Assembly (NCBI GenBank): GCA_005281725.1
Contig: SSBO01000008.1
Coordinates: 3,578,671 to 3,642,670, forward strand
DNA: 64,000 bases
Direction of reading: 5' to 3'
Source of the DNA: Wuchereria bancrofti
Taxonomy: Eukaryota; Nematoda; Chromadorea; Rhabditida; Onchocercidae
Part shown: positions 41,433 to 52,915 of the stretch, piece after piece
How positions within the stretch are numbered: position 1 is the first letter of the stretch
Layout of the letters: every line of letters begins with the position of its first letter
The notes under the pieces: generated by a model
What the model saw: only the letters and a program-made list of their open reading frames with translations
What the model was told of the DNA's origin: nothing
The model's database searches: none
Made by a program: the position numbers and the translations under genes

Positions 41433-44014
41433 TTAATTAGGAAAAGAAAAATAGCTTAAATTATTTGCGACAGATTGTCCAGAAAAAGATGAAACCTGAG
41501 ATGAATTATTATGAATTACTGTCGATGATGCTGCATTACTAGGAATTACGGTTGGCGAAGTTGCGTTATTACGGATTACTGTTGAATTAGTCGCAGTATT
41601 ACGAATTATTGTCTGCGGCGTTCCATTACTAGGAATTACTGTAGCCGACATTGCAGTATCATTATTATTATTATTACTATTATTATTACTGTTACTATTA
41701 TTATTATTACTATTATGAGCTACTGTCGGAGATATTCCATTATTAGGAATTACTGTAGGAGATATTCTATTATTAGAAATCACTGTAGGGGATATTCCAT
41801 TATTAGAAATTACTGTCGGAGATATTCCATTATTCGAAATTACTGTCGGAGATATTCCATTATTCGAAATTACTGTCGGAGATATTCCATTATTCGAAAT
41901 TACTGTCCGAGAGATTCCGTTATTATGAATTAACGTGGAAGAAGTTGCATTATTATTATGAAGTACTGTCGGAGACCGTATTATTGATGAGAAGTGATTT
42001 TGTGTCGTTTTTTCCTGCAATGCGTAACGTTCCGGTACGGTTTGTCGACAAATATCTTCGGTTCGAACGCCACGTTGCAATTCTTTTTCCGCTAGATCTA
42101 AAATTTGTTCTTTCACATTACGGAAAATTTTGAATATTGTTATTTGATACGGTAGAATTAATGATTACTATTATTAATGATTGAATAAATAATGATTGCA
42201 TCCGAGAAGTGAATTACCAATTTAGAATTATTTTATTTCTAGTACAGGTAGAAACTTGAGAGTTAATGAAGCCTGGAAATGTTATATTTACTAACTTTAA
42301 GATTCCTTATTCTTTTCCTCTCAATATTTCTTAAGTATTAGCATCGGAAAGTTCAAAGTAAAGCCGGCAAGAATATGACAAGAATATAAAAGGCGACAAT
42401 TTAGAGCAGTTAATTAATTACATCTGAGGTTGTATTTAAGATGGATGGCTCATTTAATCATACAACAGGAGATAACAGTTGTTTACCGATGTATTCTATG
42501 ATTTATGAATGCATGGTTGTCGCCATGTCATATGACAGGTCAAGTGAATATTGTTAGCAACAAAATTTCAATTTGTAAAGGATATTTTCACTCTTTTTTA
42601 CTCGTATTTTAGGTCAGATCAATAGTTCAGTGATTATTTTTAAGATCATTATGAATGATTATTATATTATCACTCATCTAAGATAAAGGGATCTGTTGAT
42701 TCATTGGAAAGGGAGAAACCCTGTTAACTCAGTGCTGTTAACTTGGTAATCATTGCTATGACAAATAATTTGAAACTGATATGATAAAATTTCAATCCAA
42801 ATTCCATTTTTTGCTGTAAAGATAAAAGAATAATAAACAAAACATTTCAAGAAAAATTCAAAAAAATCTTATGAAGAAAAAAATATGAAAAGGAATTGTA
42901 TTAAACCCGAACAAATATGTCCTATCATCTTTATCAATCATTTTTCACTCGATGTTGACAAACAAATATGTCAAGTGAAATGAATGGATAAGATTAGAAA
43001 GAAAGGGAAAGAAAGAGAGAAAGGGAGAGAGAGGGAGAGAGAGAAAGAGAAAGATGACGATTCTAAAATGAAATGAGGTAACATTTTATTAATTGATACT
43101 TACCTTTGTAATTATTTCTTGCTTGTATTTCGGCCATTGCAATTGATGCAAAATCTTCCACTTCAAGCGGTCTTAATTCATTTGATGATGAAGAGCGAAT
43201 CTAAAAAAGAATACTTAGGAAGAGCAAAAATAGCAGATAATTTAACCTTGATTGACAGGTATAAATAATATAATGACCCTATAATGAGATGACACAGGTA
43301 AAATTGTTTGAGTTCAATTCTTTTCTAATCTTTACTCATAATTTTTACCATCATATTTTTTTCTTTTTGATCTTTCACCACAATTTTTTCACACGTAATA
43401 AGAAGTAATTAGTTAATTGCTTGGATAATTTTAAACAAGCAAATGAGAAGGAAAATTTCTAACTTCTGTATAACTTTTTTCGTGTATAATTAAGTTCAAA
43501 AATACAATTATTTTTTTTTTACCACCATTATTAAATTGATTGAAATTAATTTATCAAAATTTTACATCATCTGAATGAAATATATATACATATATTATGA
43601 ATAAAAGAATTTAATATAAAATTTAAGAAAAAAATTTAACATACCCGAACAGATCCATCTACTACTGCTTCTAAATGCTTAATGTAAAGCATAGCAAGTC
43701 GTAAAGTTTTAATTTTAGCTAATTTCTGATCATGCGGTATATGTGGTACACAACGTTGTAATCGAGCATATGCATGATTCATTTCTTCATTTCGTCGTCG
43801 TTCCTAAAAATTATTTTTTACTTTCTAAATAAATCTTAAGATTATTTCATTCATTTATATTTTATTAATCAACAATATTTTATTCAATTATTATTTTTAC
43901 TTTAAATTTCATTCAATAATAAAAACAATAATAACAAACCTTTCGATTAGACTGATTTCTTTTCTTCATACTTAAGTTTTGTGATGACGCTTCACTTTCT
44001 ATATTATTTATCAT
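41433..44014 (-). CDS. hnd-1: HAND-type bHLH transcription factor with decapeptide-repeat tail
   Basis: Sequence-specific nuclear factor; HAND proteins act in mesoderm, heart or gonad precursors of animals. Four exons join in phase: 44014-43940, 43803-43645, 43200-43104 and 42097-41433, about 331 residues. The basic region and first helix read NRKERRRNEEMNHAYARLQ, followed by RCVPHIPHD and helix 2 KLAKIKTLRLAMLYIKHL. The P-D-x-KL-x-KIKTLRLA signature is HAND-like rather than Twist or achaete-scute. The last exon is unusual: about 14 degenerate copies of a ten-residue unit (consensus GISPTVISNN) interrupted by an Asn/Ser run. The ATG at 44014 is the first in frame after an upstream stop, but a 3' splice-like TTTTAG precedes it, so a further 5' exon is possible. 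Confidence 0.85.
41731..41940. repeat. 30-bp coding minisatellite in the HAND-type gene
   Basis: Seven units with a 30-bp period (plus-strand phase GATATTCCATTATTCGAAAT and on). Three central units, at 41821-41910, are nearly identical, and the outer ones diverge. The period keeps the reading frame and encodes the GISPTVISNN repeats. Further, more diverged units lie on both sides, separated by an ATT/ACT-rich Asn/Ser tract at about 41658-41715. Confidence 0.95.
42995..43053. repeat. GA-rich simple repeat in the HAND-type gene intron 3
   Basis: A purine-only GAAAGAGAGAAAGGGAGAGA-type tract of about 58 bases. Confidence 0.8.
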
Positions 44015-45005
44015 TCTTTCATTTTGTTTATTTCTAAAATCCCTTCAAAACACACTCCGCACGGATTAAAATTAATAATTAATGAGAAAAAGTATCAATA
44101 TTTAAATTAATATTGGTAACTGATAAAGTAACATAGAATTTATTTTAATATCATTTGCATGAAATGATGTAAAAAATTGATGGGAAGTAATAATAATATA
44201 TAAGTTAATATTACTAATTGATTAAATAACTTAACAGCTGACTCTACGTCATTCGTATAAATTGATATTAATAATTAATGAGAAAAAATGTCAATGCTTA
44301 AACCAATGTGAAATGTTAAAATGGCTTAAAATTTATTTTTGTATATTAAAATCTTTTATATGTATAAAAAATACGAAAAAAATAATTTGAAATTTATTTT
44401 TATATATTAAAATTTTTTAATATATTTTTTTTAATGTATGAAATGATGTGACGGATTGAAAAGAAGAGATATTAATATTTAAGCTAATATTACTAATTGA
44501 TTAAATAACTTACAATTTGTTCTCACTAAATTGACTAAATTGATTAATACAAATATGCAAATTGATATTAATACAAATTGATAATAATATTAATAATTAA
44601 TGAGAGTAAATACTAATACTTAATAGTACTGTTAATATTGCTAATTTGTAGAATAAATTAGATTTAAAATTATTTCATGATAAGAGAAAATATTAATGTT
44701 TAAACTAATATTAGTAGTTGGTAGAAAAACTCAAAATTCATTTCTATATTTCTCCCTTCACTCTTTTACAACTATTCCCTATTAAATCCAATAAAATGCA
44801 AATTGATAATTAATTTAAATTTGAAAATTAAGCAAAATTAATGCAAAAATACAATTTAAATTATTAAAAATGAAACATTTATTGCTGGGAAAGCGATGAG
44901 AGAGCATCGTATTAGATAAGAAACTAACTTTCATTAGTAAATATTTTCAAAAGAATTCTATTAGCTAAAATGATGATCCAAGGGCGTGGTTATGTCATCC
45001 GCTAT

Positions 45006-45030
45006 ATCGATGATACTTTCTCTCATCGAT
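45006..45030. promoter_or_regulatory. Inverted repeat ATCGATGA-N9-TCATCGAT
   Basis: A perfect 8-bp-arm inverted repeat about 1 kb upstream of the HAND-type start, with a GC-box-like GGGCGTGG about 20 bases away. Confidence 0.4.
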
Positions 45031-46533
45031 CTCTGAAAGATCTTTTTTTTTTCTTTTTTTTTTTTTCAGTTGACCTCTTTTTCGCTTTTTCATAACCTTA
45101 TGTTTTCCATAATTCCATCCTTTATTAGTTTTAAATCATTCTAGCACATTTATGGTCATACGATTAGTAACAATAATACTGCAAAAAAATTGAATTCTTT
45201 TTAAAAAGAAAAAAAAAACATTTGAATATTTGAACATTTTAACGCATAATACTATTGTTTACTCAAATTCTTACGCAAATTATTTACCTAAATTATTATG
45301 CTAATTAAAGAAGTCAAATGATCTATTCTAAATTGCATAATTTCCGTTTATATTACCTTAATCTTTTAATAATTTGCCGTACATAAGACATGCTACTAAT
45401 TATTGTCCAAACCGATAATTATTTATTACGAAATTCGAAATAACGAAAAATGAGTAAATTAGTTAAATAAGAATTCATTTTTGGATATATAATAAAATAA
45501 AATATATTATTGAAAAGTAACCAGAGAATATACGATGTTATTATTTATGCAGTACTTATTACAGTATATGCATTGTAAAATAGAAGGCGGCCGGTTTCTT
45601 TGAAGAATGTAAGAAGAGTAATTCGTTGTCACCTCACGTCATTTTACCTTTTTGCAAGCGGACATAGCTTATAGCTCTCGCAATATAACGCAATTCTTCA
45701 CTTCGCTTTTTTTTTCCTTTACTCATACTATCATTGACAATTTAACGTAACTACTTAATTTGTTCGTTTTGCATAGCTTTTTTTTTTTTTGTTTACCGAC
45801 ACATTTTATCTGATCACGTAACATCCCTCTTTCAGGTCATTTCTATTAGCTATTCAAATATATTTTAAGAAAATTTTAAAATAGTATTTTTTTTATTTTA
45901 AAGTGAATTTATTGTACAAAATTTTATGAATGAATGAAGTTATAACACAAATATCGGGGAGTTTTTCTTTTTTAAATTAAATTTTAAATGAAATAGATGG
46001 ATGAATAATGATTCATGTTGAGTACTTTCTTTAATTGTTATATTACTTATAACAAATCAAATTCTTTCTTTTCTTTTTACATATAAGAATATATTTCTAT
46101 ATTACATTGTTATATGATTAAAATTATATGATAAGGTAAGTTTATAAGTGTTATATAATAGAGTAACAGTTATTATCAGTGTAAACAGAAAAAGTATAAG
46201 TAATATAATCAATTCGATAGAGGAAGTATTCAATGAAGTACTCACTCAATCAAATGAAGTGGATGAAATATCAGAGAAGCATCATTTCATTTCTCTATGG
46301 CTTATTGTCCTTAATCGCCAGGAATAATTCATCGGATACGGTATCTCAATTAATTTCTTCTCTTTCTCCTTTAATCCATTCATTTATTTATTTTTCAAAT
46401 TTATCATAAATTATTGGCACATTAGACTAGGGTTTATTTCTTCTTATCATCAATTGATTAAATCAGTTGTGACATTTTAATCAAATTAAAATGATTATCT
46501 AATGTTGTTTTCTTTTCCACTCTCAGCACTTAA

Positions 46534-46558
46534 AAATGATCACGGAGTTTGATCATTT
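46534..46558. promoter_or_regulatory. Inverted repeat AAATGATCA-N7-TGATCATTT
   Basis: A perfect 9-bp-arm inverted repeat about 455 bases upstream of the Ly6-like start. A forkhead-like GTGTAAACAACGG follows within 40 bases. Such a layout suits a dimer-binding site; no binding evidence is visible. Confidence 0.4.
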
Positions 46559-47013
46559 CAAACATTGATACTGTGATCTCGTGATGAAATCCGTGTAAAC
46601 AACGGTATACGTGATTCGTGTAAATCCTTATATTTCATATAAATTTGGTATTGACTATCTTTACAATAAAGTATTTATATTATTAATTTCATTTATAAAC
46701 TAACACTGATATTCACCATTGTAAATTTTGATCATTGCAGATTATAACATGAAAAATTCATATGAAATATTGATGTGAACTATACTAATAAATGATAAAT
46801 GATAAAATATTCTGATATATCAATTTATAACTAGTCAAATATTATCTTAAAATTTAAAATGAAATTTTGGATAGCAACGATATAAAAACATGTTTCCATT
46901 ATGTGGTTAACGATCGTGTCAGTTGAACTAGTTTCTTATAACTTTATATAAAAGTAAGTACTTACTTATAGCTTCAATTGCCAATAGTTCATCATTTTAA
47001 CTCAACTTTTCAT

Positions 47014-48109
47014 ATGTTTACAGTGATTCTACTCTTTTTCAATATACTTTATATTGTCATCCCACAAGGTTACATCACTTTTTCTATCATTTTACATCAC
47101 GAATAATGTTATAATGATAATAGCAGAAATTATATTATAGTATAAAGATTTGTTAACTGTTATCATTATTATTTGTATAAATCATTTATTAACAGTTATG
47201 TTTTCCTTATGCAATCAAAATTTTGTCATCTTTTGTGTCAACACTATCTTAAATACTCATTTCAAAAGAAGACATTTCTTCTAATGGGATGAAAACTATG
47301 GAATTAAGATGAAATGTTATATATTTAAAAAAAAAAAATTGAAAATAAACAAGAGATCTGCAAAAAGAGATCAGAATGAATAGTTTAAATTCAAGTAATT
47401 CAGGATACTCGCTGATATGTTACATGTGCGATAGCATCGGAGAAACTAATTGCTTCGGCGGAACATGTATCGGTACCGCATGTATTAAGCGTTCCGCTCT
47501 CATCGACGGTAAGTACTAGAACTAGTAAAATGATATAAAATACGTAAGCAAAACTTTTAAATTAGTACAAAATATTAAACACTAAACCAAGAATATTTAA
47601 ATTCAAGTTTTTGTTATATACTTCATTTCAAAGTGATTTTGATAAGCTCTGATGAGAGATTTATGCTCATAAAATTATTTGCATGCGTTGTCAAGAGATA
47701 TTATTGAACTTTTAAAAATAAATCCATCATTTTTTATGTATCTTAAGAAATTGTAACTTTACCACTCACTGCTTCATAGTGAATACAGAAACTTATATCA
47801 CTTAATCGTCCGAAGTACTTATGCGAATTTTGTAGTGAGTGTTGCAGCGACATATAAGTCAGAACATTTATCAATAAAAAACATAAAAACGATTGAAAAG
47901 CAACTTCAGGAATTCTACGCGTACAAAAAATGTGTCAACAAATCAGTGAGCCATTGTTAGAATACTGTGAAACAAGCGTTCTATGGAAAGGAGGTATAGG
48001 TGACGAATGTATTTGTCAAACTGATTATTGCAATAATTCCGGAAAAATATTCGAAAATACCGTTTTGATTTTCCTTCTATTATTGCTGCTTTTGTTTCGA
48101 CAATTTTAA
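47014..48109 (+). CDS. Small secreted or GPI-anchored Ly6/uPAR-like protein
   Basis: Three exons with good splice sites join in phase: 47014-47068, 47404-47508 and 47910-48109, giving 119 residues. Exon 1 encodes a signal peptide (MFTVILLFFNILYIVIPQ). The mature part has ten cysteines: CYMC near the start, then Cys-rich NCFGGTCIGTACIK, single Cys in KMCQQ and EYCET, and the closing CICQTDYCNNS. The CxC....CN ending is typical of three-finger Ly6/uPAR domains. A strongly hydrophobic tail (FENTVLIFLLLLLLLFRQF) after NNSGK looks like a GPI-anchor signal, or possibly a membrane segment. Nematode relatives such as ODR-2/HOT proteins act at neuronal surfaces, but I cannot name an orthologue. It converges with UTP15. 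Confidence 0.75.
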
Positions 48110-48424
48110 GTGTCCGTTTTTGAATAAACCAAAAATTACTTGTTTATTGGAGTCAAAAAATTGATAAAATAACCCTAAGGACAGAAATGTTCTAATCAAA
48201 AGATTCGTTTCAAGTAGGAAGAGATAAGCCGATGGAAACTAATCCGTAACCAAACAACACCTGACATATCAAATGTTCCCATGTATGTATTAGTACCAAA
48301 TATAACAGAAAAACAGCAAAAAACAATACTTTAATAAAAAGAGAAAAATGTTATATCACTTTATCTTAATTTTATCTGAAACTGAAAATCGAAGATTTAC
48401 TTAGAAAATTTTTCAAAGACAACT
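48110..48424. other. Convergent 3' spacer
   Basis: About 315 bases lie between the Ly6-like stop (plus) and the UTP15 stop (minus). It holds both 3' UTRs and nothing else recognisable. Confidence 0.6.
48123..48128 (+). terminator. Candidate poly(A) signal of the Ly6-like gene
   Basis: AATAAA lies 14 bases after the TAA stop, supporting a gene end here and a very short 3' UTR. Confidence 0.55.
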
Positions 48425-51400
48425 TCAGGCAGCACTAGAAAAGCCGTTATTCTTACTTCGTCCATTAACATCCATCGTAAAAGGAATAGGAGTTACAACG
48501 ACTTCACCAAAAACTCCAGCATCTTCTTCATTATCTATCAATTTCCCATTGTTTATTTCTGATACTTGAATGAGCATATCTAACATTCCACGTAACTAAA
48601 AAAGAAAATATAACCATATAGTATCAGATGATGTAACATATAACTACTTCATGTAGACAATTAAAAGTAATTTCCGAAGCTGAACATTGAAAAGAAAACT
48701 CTCAGTTGTTTACCTCAGCTAACTTACTGCGAACTTCAATTTCTCGCTGAACAGCGCGATGAAGTTTAGAAAATATTCTGGCAATTCTTTGCTCGATATT
48801 CTCATTCCCATAAATATCTGTAAATCAAATCATAAACTATTTAAAGAATAACATGTTTAACAAGACATGTTCCAGGGAAATAGCTTTATATCCGCTAATG
48901 CTTGTAATCAAATTTATTTAGGCTAAAGTAGTGACTTAGCATATAAGACATCCATTTGGTCCCAGAAAAATGTAACATAATTATTCCCTTTTTGAGTAAA
49001 GTCCTCTCCTTTCTTTCTTCGATCATTTTTTTGTCCCATTCTCAATTGGCATTTTATATTTTCTTTTTGAAAAAAAAAAAAAAACGAAAGTTCCTTTAAC
49101 TTCAGCAGTGTGAGCTTTAATAAAATAGAACTAACCACACATAATGGTTATTGTCTTCAATAATATATGCAGATATTCGGGCCGAAAGAAATTCTGCATC
49201 AGAAAGACAAGTATTGGATGAATAGTATCTGACTTACGTCCTGACAGTGCCACCGTTAATGCTCCACGTTTATAAATCTGAAGAAATAAGATGTAAGCAA
49301 ATCTAGCGTAACTTTTAGATTACAACTGTTCCTAGTATCTTAATAAGCCTAAGATTAATAATGCATAATCCTAAACCTCAATTATTGATGATCATACAAC
49401 TGATATGACCTTGTATATTAAGAAAACTTGATGAAACAGAAATGAACAGTGACAAAGGAGCAAAATGTAACCTGCATTAATGCTCCGACAATAATATCAG
49501 GACGTGACTTATAGTGTTTTTCGCGAAAGAGAACATCGACTGCTTTCCAGTGCTTAAATCTTCGCAACAATAAATCAACTTTATTCAATTTGGCCTGAAA
49601 TTAAACATTGGTAAGCGCAATTTTTACAAATAACAAAACAATGAAATAAATAATAAAAAAATGTAGCTAAGCTTCTCTCCCTTATAATTATGAACAATTT
49701 ATGATTAAACAGAGTTGAGAAAAACCTGTGGAATGCGGGCAGCAGAGAACTCAGTCTTTTCTACAGTTCCACCTCGAAATAGTTGGCGTACAACAGGTAC
49801 ATCTGGGGGCATTCTGAAATGAGGTATTGTAGTGATAACCGAAATATGACTTTGCGGGCGAAATGTAAATAATGTTGTTGGTAATACTAAAGATAAAACA
49901 TCGTCAAAAGTATATATTTTTTAATATGTTTAAATTTGAAAATGTGAAAATTCTAAAATTTTGTAAGAAGTACTTTTTATGGTATTCAAGTCCTGCATTT
50001 TCAGCTCGTGCAGCTTCTAAAGATTCTTCCAACTTTCCCGGTTCATTTCGCATGGAAATTTGCAATAAATTACCCATACCCACAGCAATGAACTTGTCAT
50101 TTGATGAAATCGATAATGTGAGTATCTGAAATAAATGACAAAGTAAATATACACGAATTTTAAAAAGAGCAGTACCATACCACACCAAAGAAATATTTGC
50201 TTTATTAACATTTACGTAAAGAAATTTAAGAAAGCGTCCAAACTAATAAAAATAGTTAGTTTCGACTGAAAATAACTGAACTTCGACGATCTTAAAAATA
50301 CTTGTAGAATTATAATGTGTACCTGAGCAGGTAAACTGAACGAATGAATTAGTTTGTAGTCACCACTGTCGAGACTGAAAACATTTATCCTTCTATCAAG
50401 GCCACCCGAAAGAAGACGAGTACCTTTTGAAGCAAGGCAAAGTGAAGTCACCTGGAAGTTTTTTTAAATGATATGTATCGTAACTAAGGATGAAATATTT
50501 AGCAAAAATAATTGAAAATAAGAATAAACCTACTGTAAAAGATTTTTTGTAAAAGAAGTTTACTTATTTTTGGAAAGAGAATTCAGAACTAATTGAATTT
50601 ATTTCAAACATAACATATATCTACCGTTTTGTGATGATGATGAAGAGTATGCTGCAAAATACCACCAGAAGCAATATTCCAAAATTTAATGAGCTGTCCG
50701 CCAGCTGTAACAATGAATGAGTCACCGGGAAGAAGTAAAATTTGTTCAATGGGTGCGCCATGATCCACAGATATTAAAGCTTCTTCTGCTTCAGCATTCC
50801 AAACTTTCGCTGTATGATCGTATGAACCTAAGAAACAGAAGTTACAGATAAATTTCAGATTTCGCTATCCGTTTTTCTTAGTGATGCAAATCGATCGAAT
50901 TTTATTCCAGTCTTTTTTTTTTCTTAAATCACATGTATCTAGAAAATGAATTAAAATTTTAGACAGAAAAATTATCAATTCACCGGTTATGAGAGCTGAA
51001 CTTAATTCACTGTTTTCCAATTTGATGAAGTAGATATGCTGTAAGGCTTATAAATGAGAAAAAAAAGTAAAAGAAGAAATTACCGCTTACGAATAGATGA
51101 TCAGAAAGGATAGATGCATCACTGCATCGAATGTGATCCGTATGAGCAGCAGTGAATACTTTGAGTGGAGTAGACTTCGTCTCAGTAATATCCCATAATT
51201 TAATACAACCTTCATCACCCATTGTTACAAGTGTTCGTCCGGATCTTGTGAAAACTATCTAAAAATTTAAATGAAATACAGTGTTAATGATGTGAACTAG
51301 AACTAATATATGATATAAGAACATATATGAATATGAGGAGTAAATTTTTTGTATTAGGAATAGTATTTGTTTACAGAAGTAAATGAAACTGTCAACGGAC

Positions 51401-52606
51401 CGTATGGACTGCACTTTCGTGAGCTTTAAAAATTCTTAATGGAGCTTTCTTTCCGTCAGAAGTTGCTGCTTGTTTTCGTACATTAAACAGACGAACCTTT
51501 CCTTCTTCGTCACCAACAGCTAAAAACGTCTTTTTAAAAAAATGTGCCAAGCAAAACATACAGATATTCTCAAACCTGGAACTCTTAAAAAGTGGGAATG
51601 GAAGAGAATACATAAAACTAAGCTTTCCTGAACTTAATAAAATTCCTATTAAAACATAATAACATTCCCCGTTGATTAAAACACCACTCAGCTTGGTCTT
51701 CATTCCAACCGAATAATGAATAATGAAAACATTCCTCTCAAGTATCATTAAAACAACTTTTACGGCATCAAAAAACTACGGATGTAAGAAATATACTTCT
51801 CCGTATCAGATTTAAGATCCCATTAATACATCAAACTTTCATAACCATTTAACTTACCTTAATTGATATTACCACTTCCAACTATATTCTCCTTTTTGTG
51901 AATAATTGATATGATTCCTTTAAAATGTAATGTACCACAGCACTCCATCTTTTCTTTACGGAACATCTACGACTCTAGTTATTTTATATTACCAATATCT
52001 ACTTTTAATTTTTTCGATAAGCTATGTAAAAAAAATCGTGTGATAATTCATATATTACCACCATCTAACAATTTCTTAAATTGGCGACAAAATTACAAAA
52101 AAAAAACATACCTAACAGTTTACCATCACGACGAAACCTTGCCCCATAAACAGCTTGCTTGAAACGTCCGAACGTTACCAAAGGTTCACAAATTGTGGCA
52201 TCATAAATTGCTAGCTGGAAAGAATTTCTTCTGTTTCATCCAGAGTTGCTATTCAATTCTCGGATAATCGTTTTTAAAGATAGGCGGAAAATAGTAAGAT
52301 AAAAAAAAACCTTGACAGAAGAAGTACTAGCGACCATATTGCTATCTGTTGGAGAGAAAAACGTGCTAGTAATATTACCTGGTTCTTGAAAAACTGCCAA
52401 ACGCTGAAATGGCATTTTTTTTAAAATCAACTACAAAACATCTTCTGTATTCGGCGATTATTTTTTTTTGATAAATGTTACAAAACTCAAAGCTAAAAAG
52501 CAAATAAGCTAACCTCCACGCGCCGCCAATATAGTATATCTTTTGAGAAGCGCTTTTCCATTTTCTCGCTCATAATACGAGCTGCTGGCTTGTAAGGCTC
52601 TGCCAT
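48425..52606 (-). CDS. utp-15: U3 snoRNA-associated protein 15 (UTP15)
   Basis: WD40 protein of the t-UTP/UTP-A part of the nucleolar small-subunit processome, needed for rRNA transcription and 18S processing. About 12-13 exons start MAEPYKPAARIMSEKMEKRF at 52606. WD repeats follow: AVGDEEGKVRLFNVRKQAAT (about 51530-51470), VTMGDEGCIKLWDITETKS (about 51220), SYDHTAKVWNAEAEEALISV (about 50820), FIVTAGGQLIKFWNIASGG and LLSGGLDRRINVFSLDSGDY (about 50400). The C-terminal UTP15 domain is seen in KLNKVDLLLRRFKHWKAVDV, RPDIIVGALMQ and IYKRGALTVALSGR (49250-49600). It ends NGFSSAA. Length of about 500 residues fits the family. Its start is only 309 bp from the DDX10 stop. Confidence 0.92.
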
Positions 52607-52915
52607 TCTGTTCTGTAATATCCCTTCCGAACCTCTATAAATTTAGTACAATATTTATTGTACTAAAATAGTTAATTACAATTATGCTAAAAATAAATGT
52701 ACATGACATGCTAAGTTGCTCTCGATAGATACTGGCAGAACAGTTACTGAACAAAATAAAAGTCTTATAAATAAAACCCAATTATTTTATTTTCAATCAC
52801 AATAAAAAACTAAACAATTCACAGTTCACAACATATGCAAAATTTACTAAAGTAATATAAAATACACAAATATCTTTATAAATGAAGAATGATGATATTT
52901 GAAAATCAGGAACAG
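52607..52915. other. Short spacer between DDX10 and UTP15
   Basis: 309 bases on the shared strand, T-rich near 52650-52800 on the minus strand. The spacing is compatible with an operon or a compact promoter. No motif is decisive. Confidence 0.5.

Larger units (their letters stand above)
44015..47013. promoter_or_regulatory. Divergent upstream region between the HAND-type and Ly6-like genes
   Basis: This 3-kb region is flanked by genes read outward. It is AT-rich with two more complex islands. One, at about 44980-45035, holds GGGCGTGG and an ATCGATGA/TCATCGAT inverted repeat (45006-45030). Another, at about 46530-46620, holds an AAATGATCA/TGATCATTT inverted repeat (46534-46558) and a forkhead-like GTGTAAACAA. 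A third, GC-richer block lies at 45585-45690. All are candidates by sequence only. Confidence 0.4.

Noticed and set aside
41715..41933. Plus-strand frame with RRYSIIRNYC repeats
   Set aside because: It is the antisense reading of the HAND-type gene's 30-bp coding repeat, which stays open because the period is a multiple of three.
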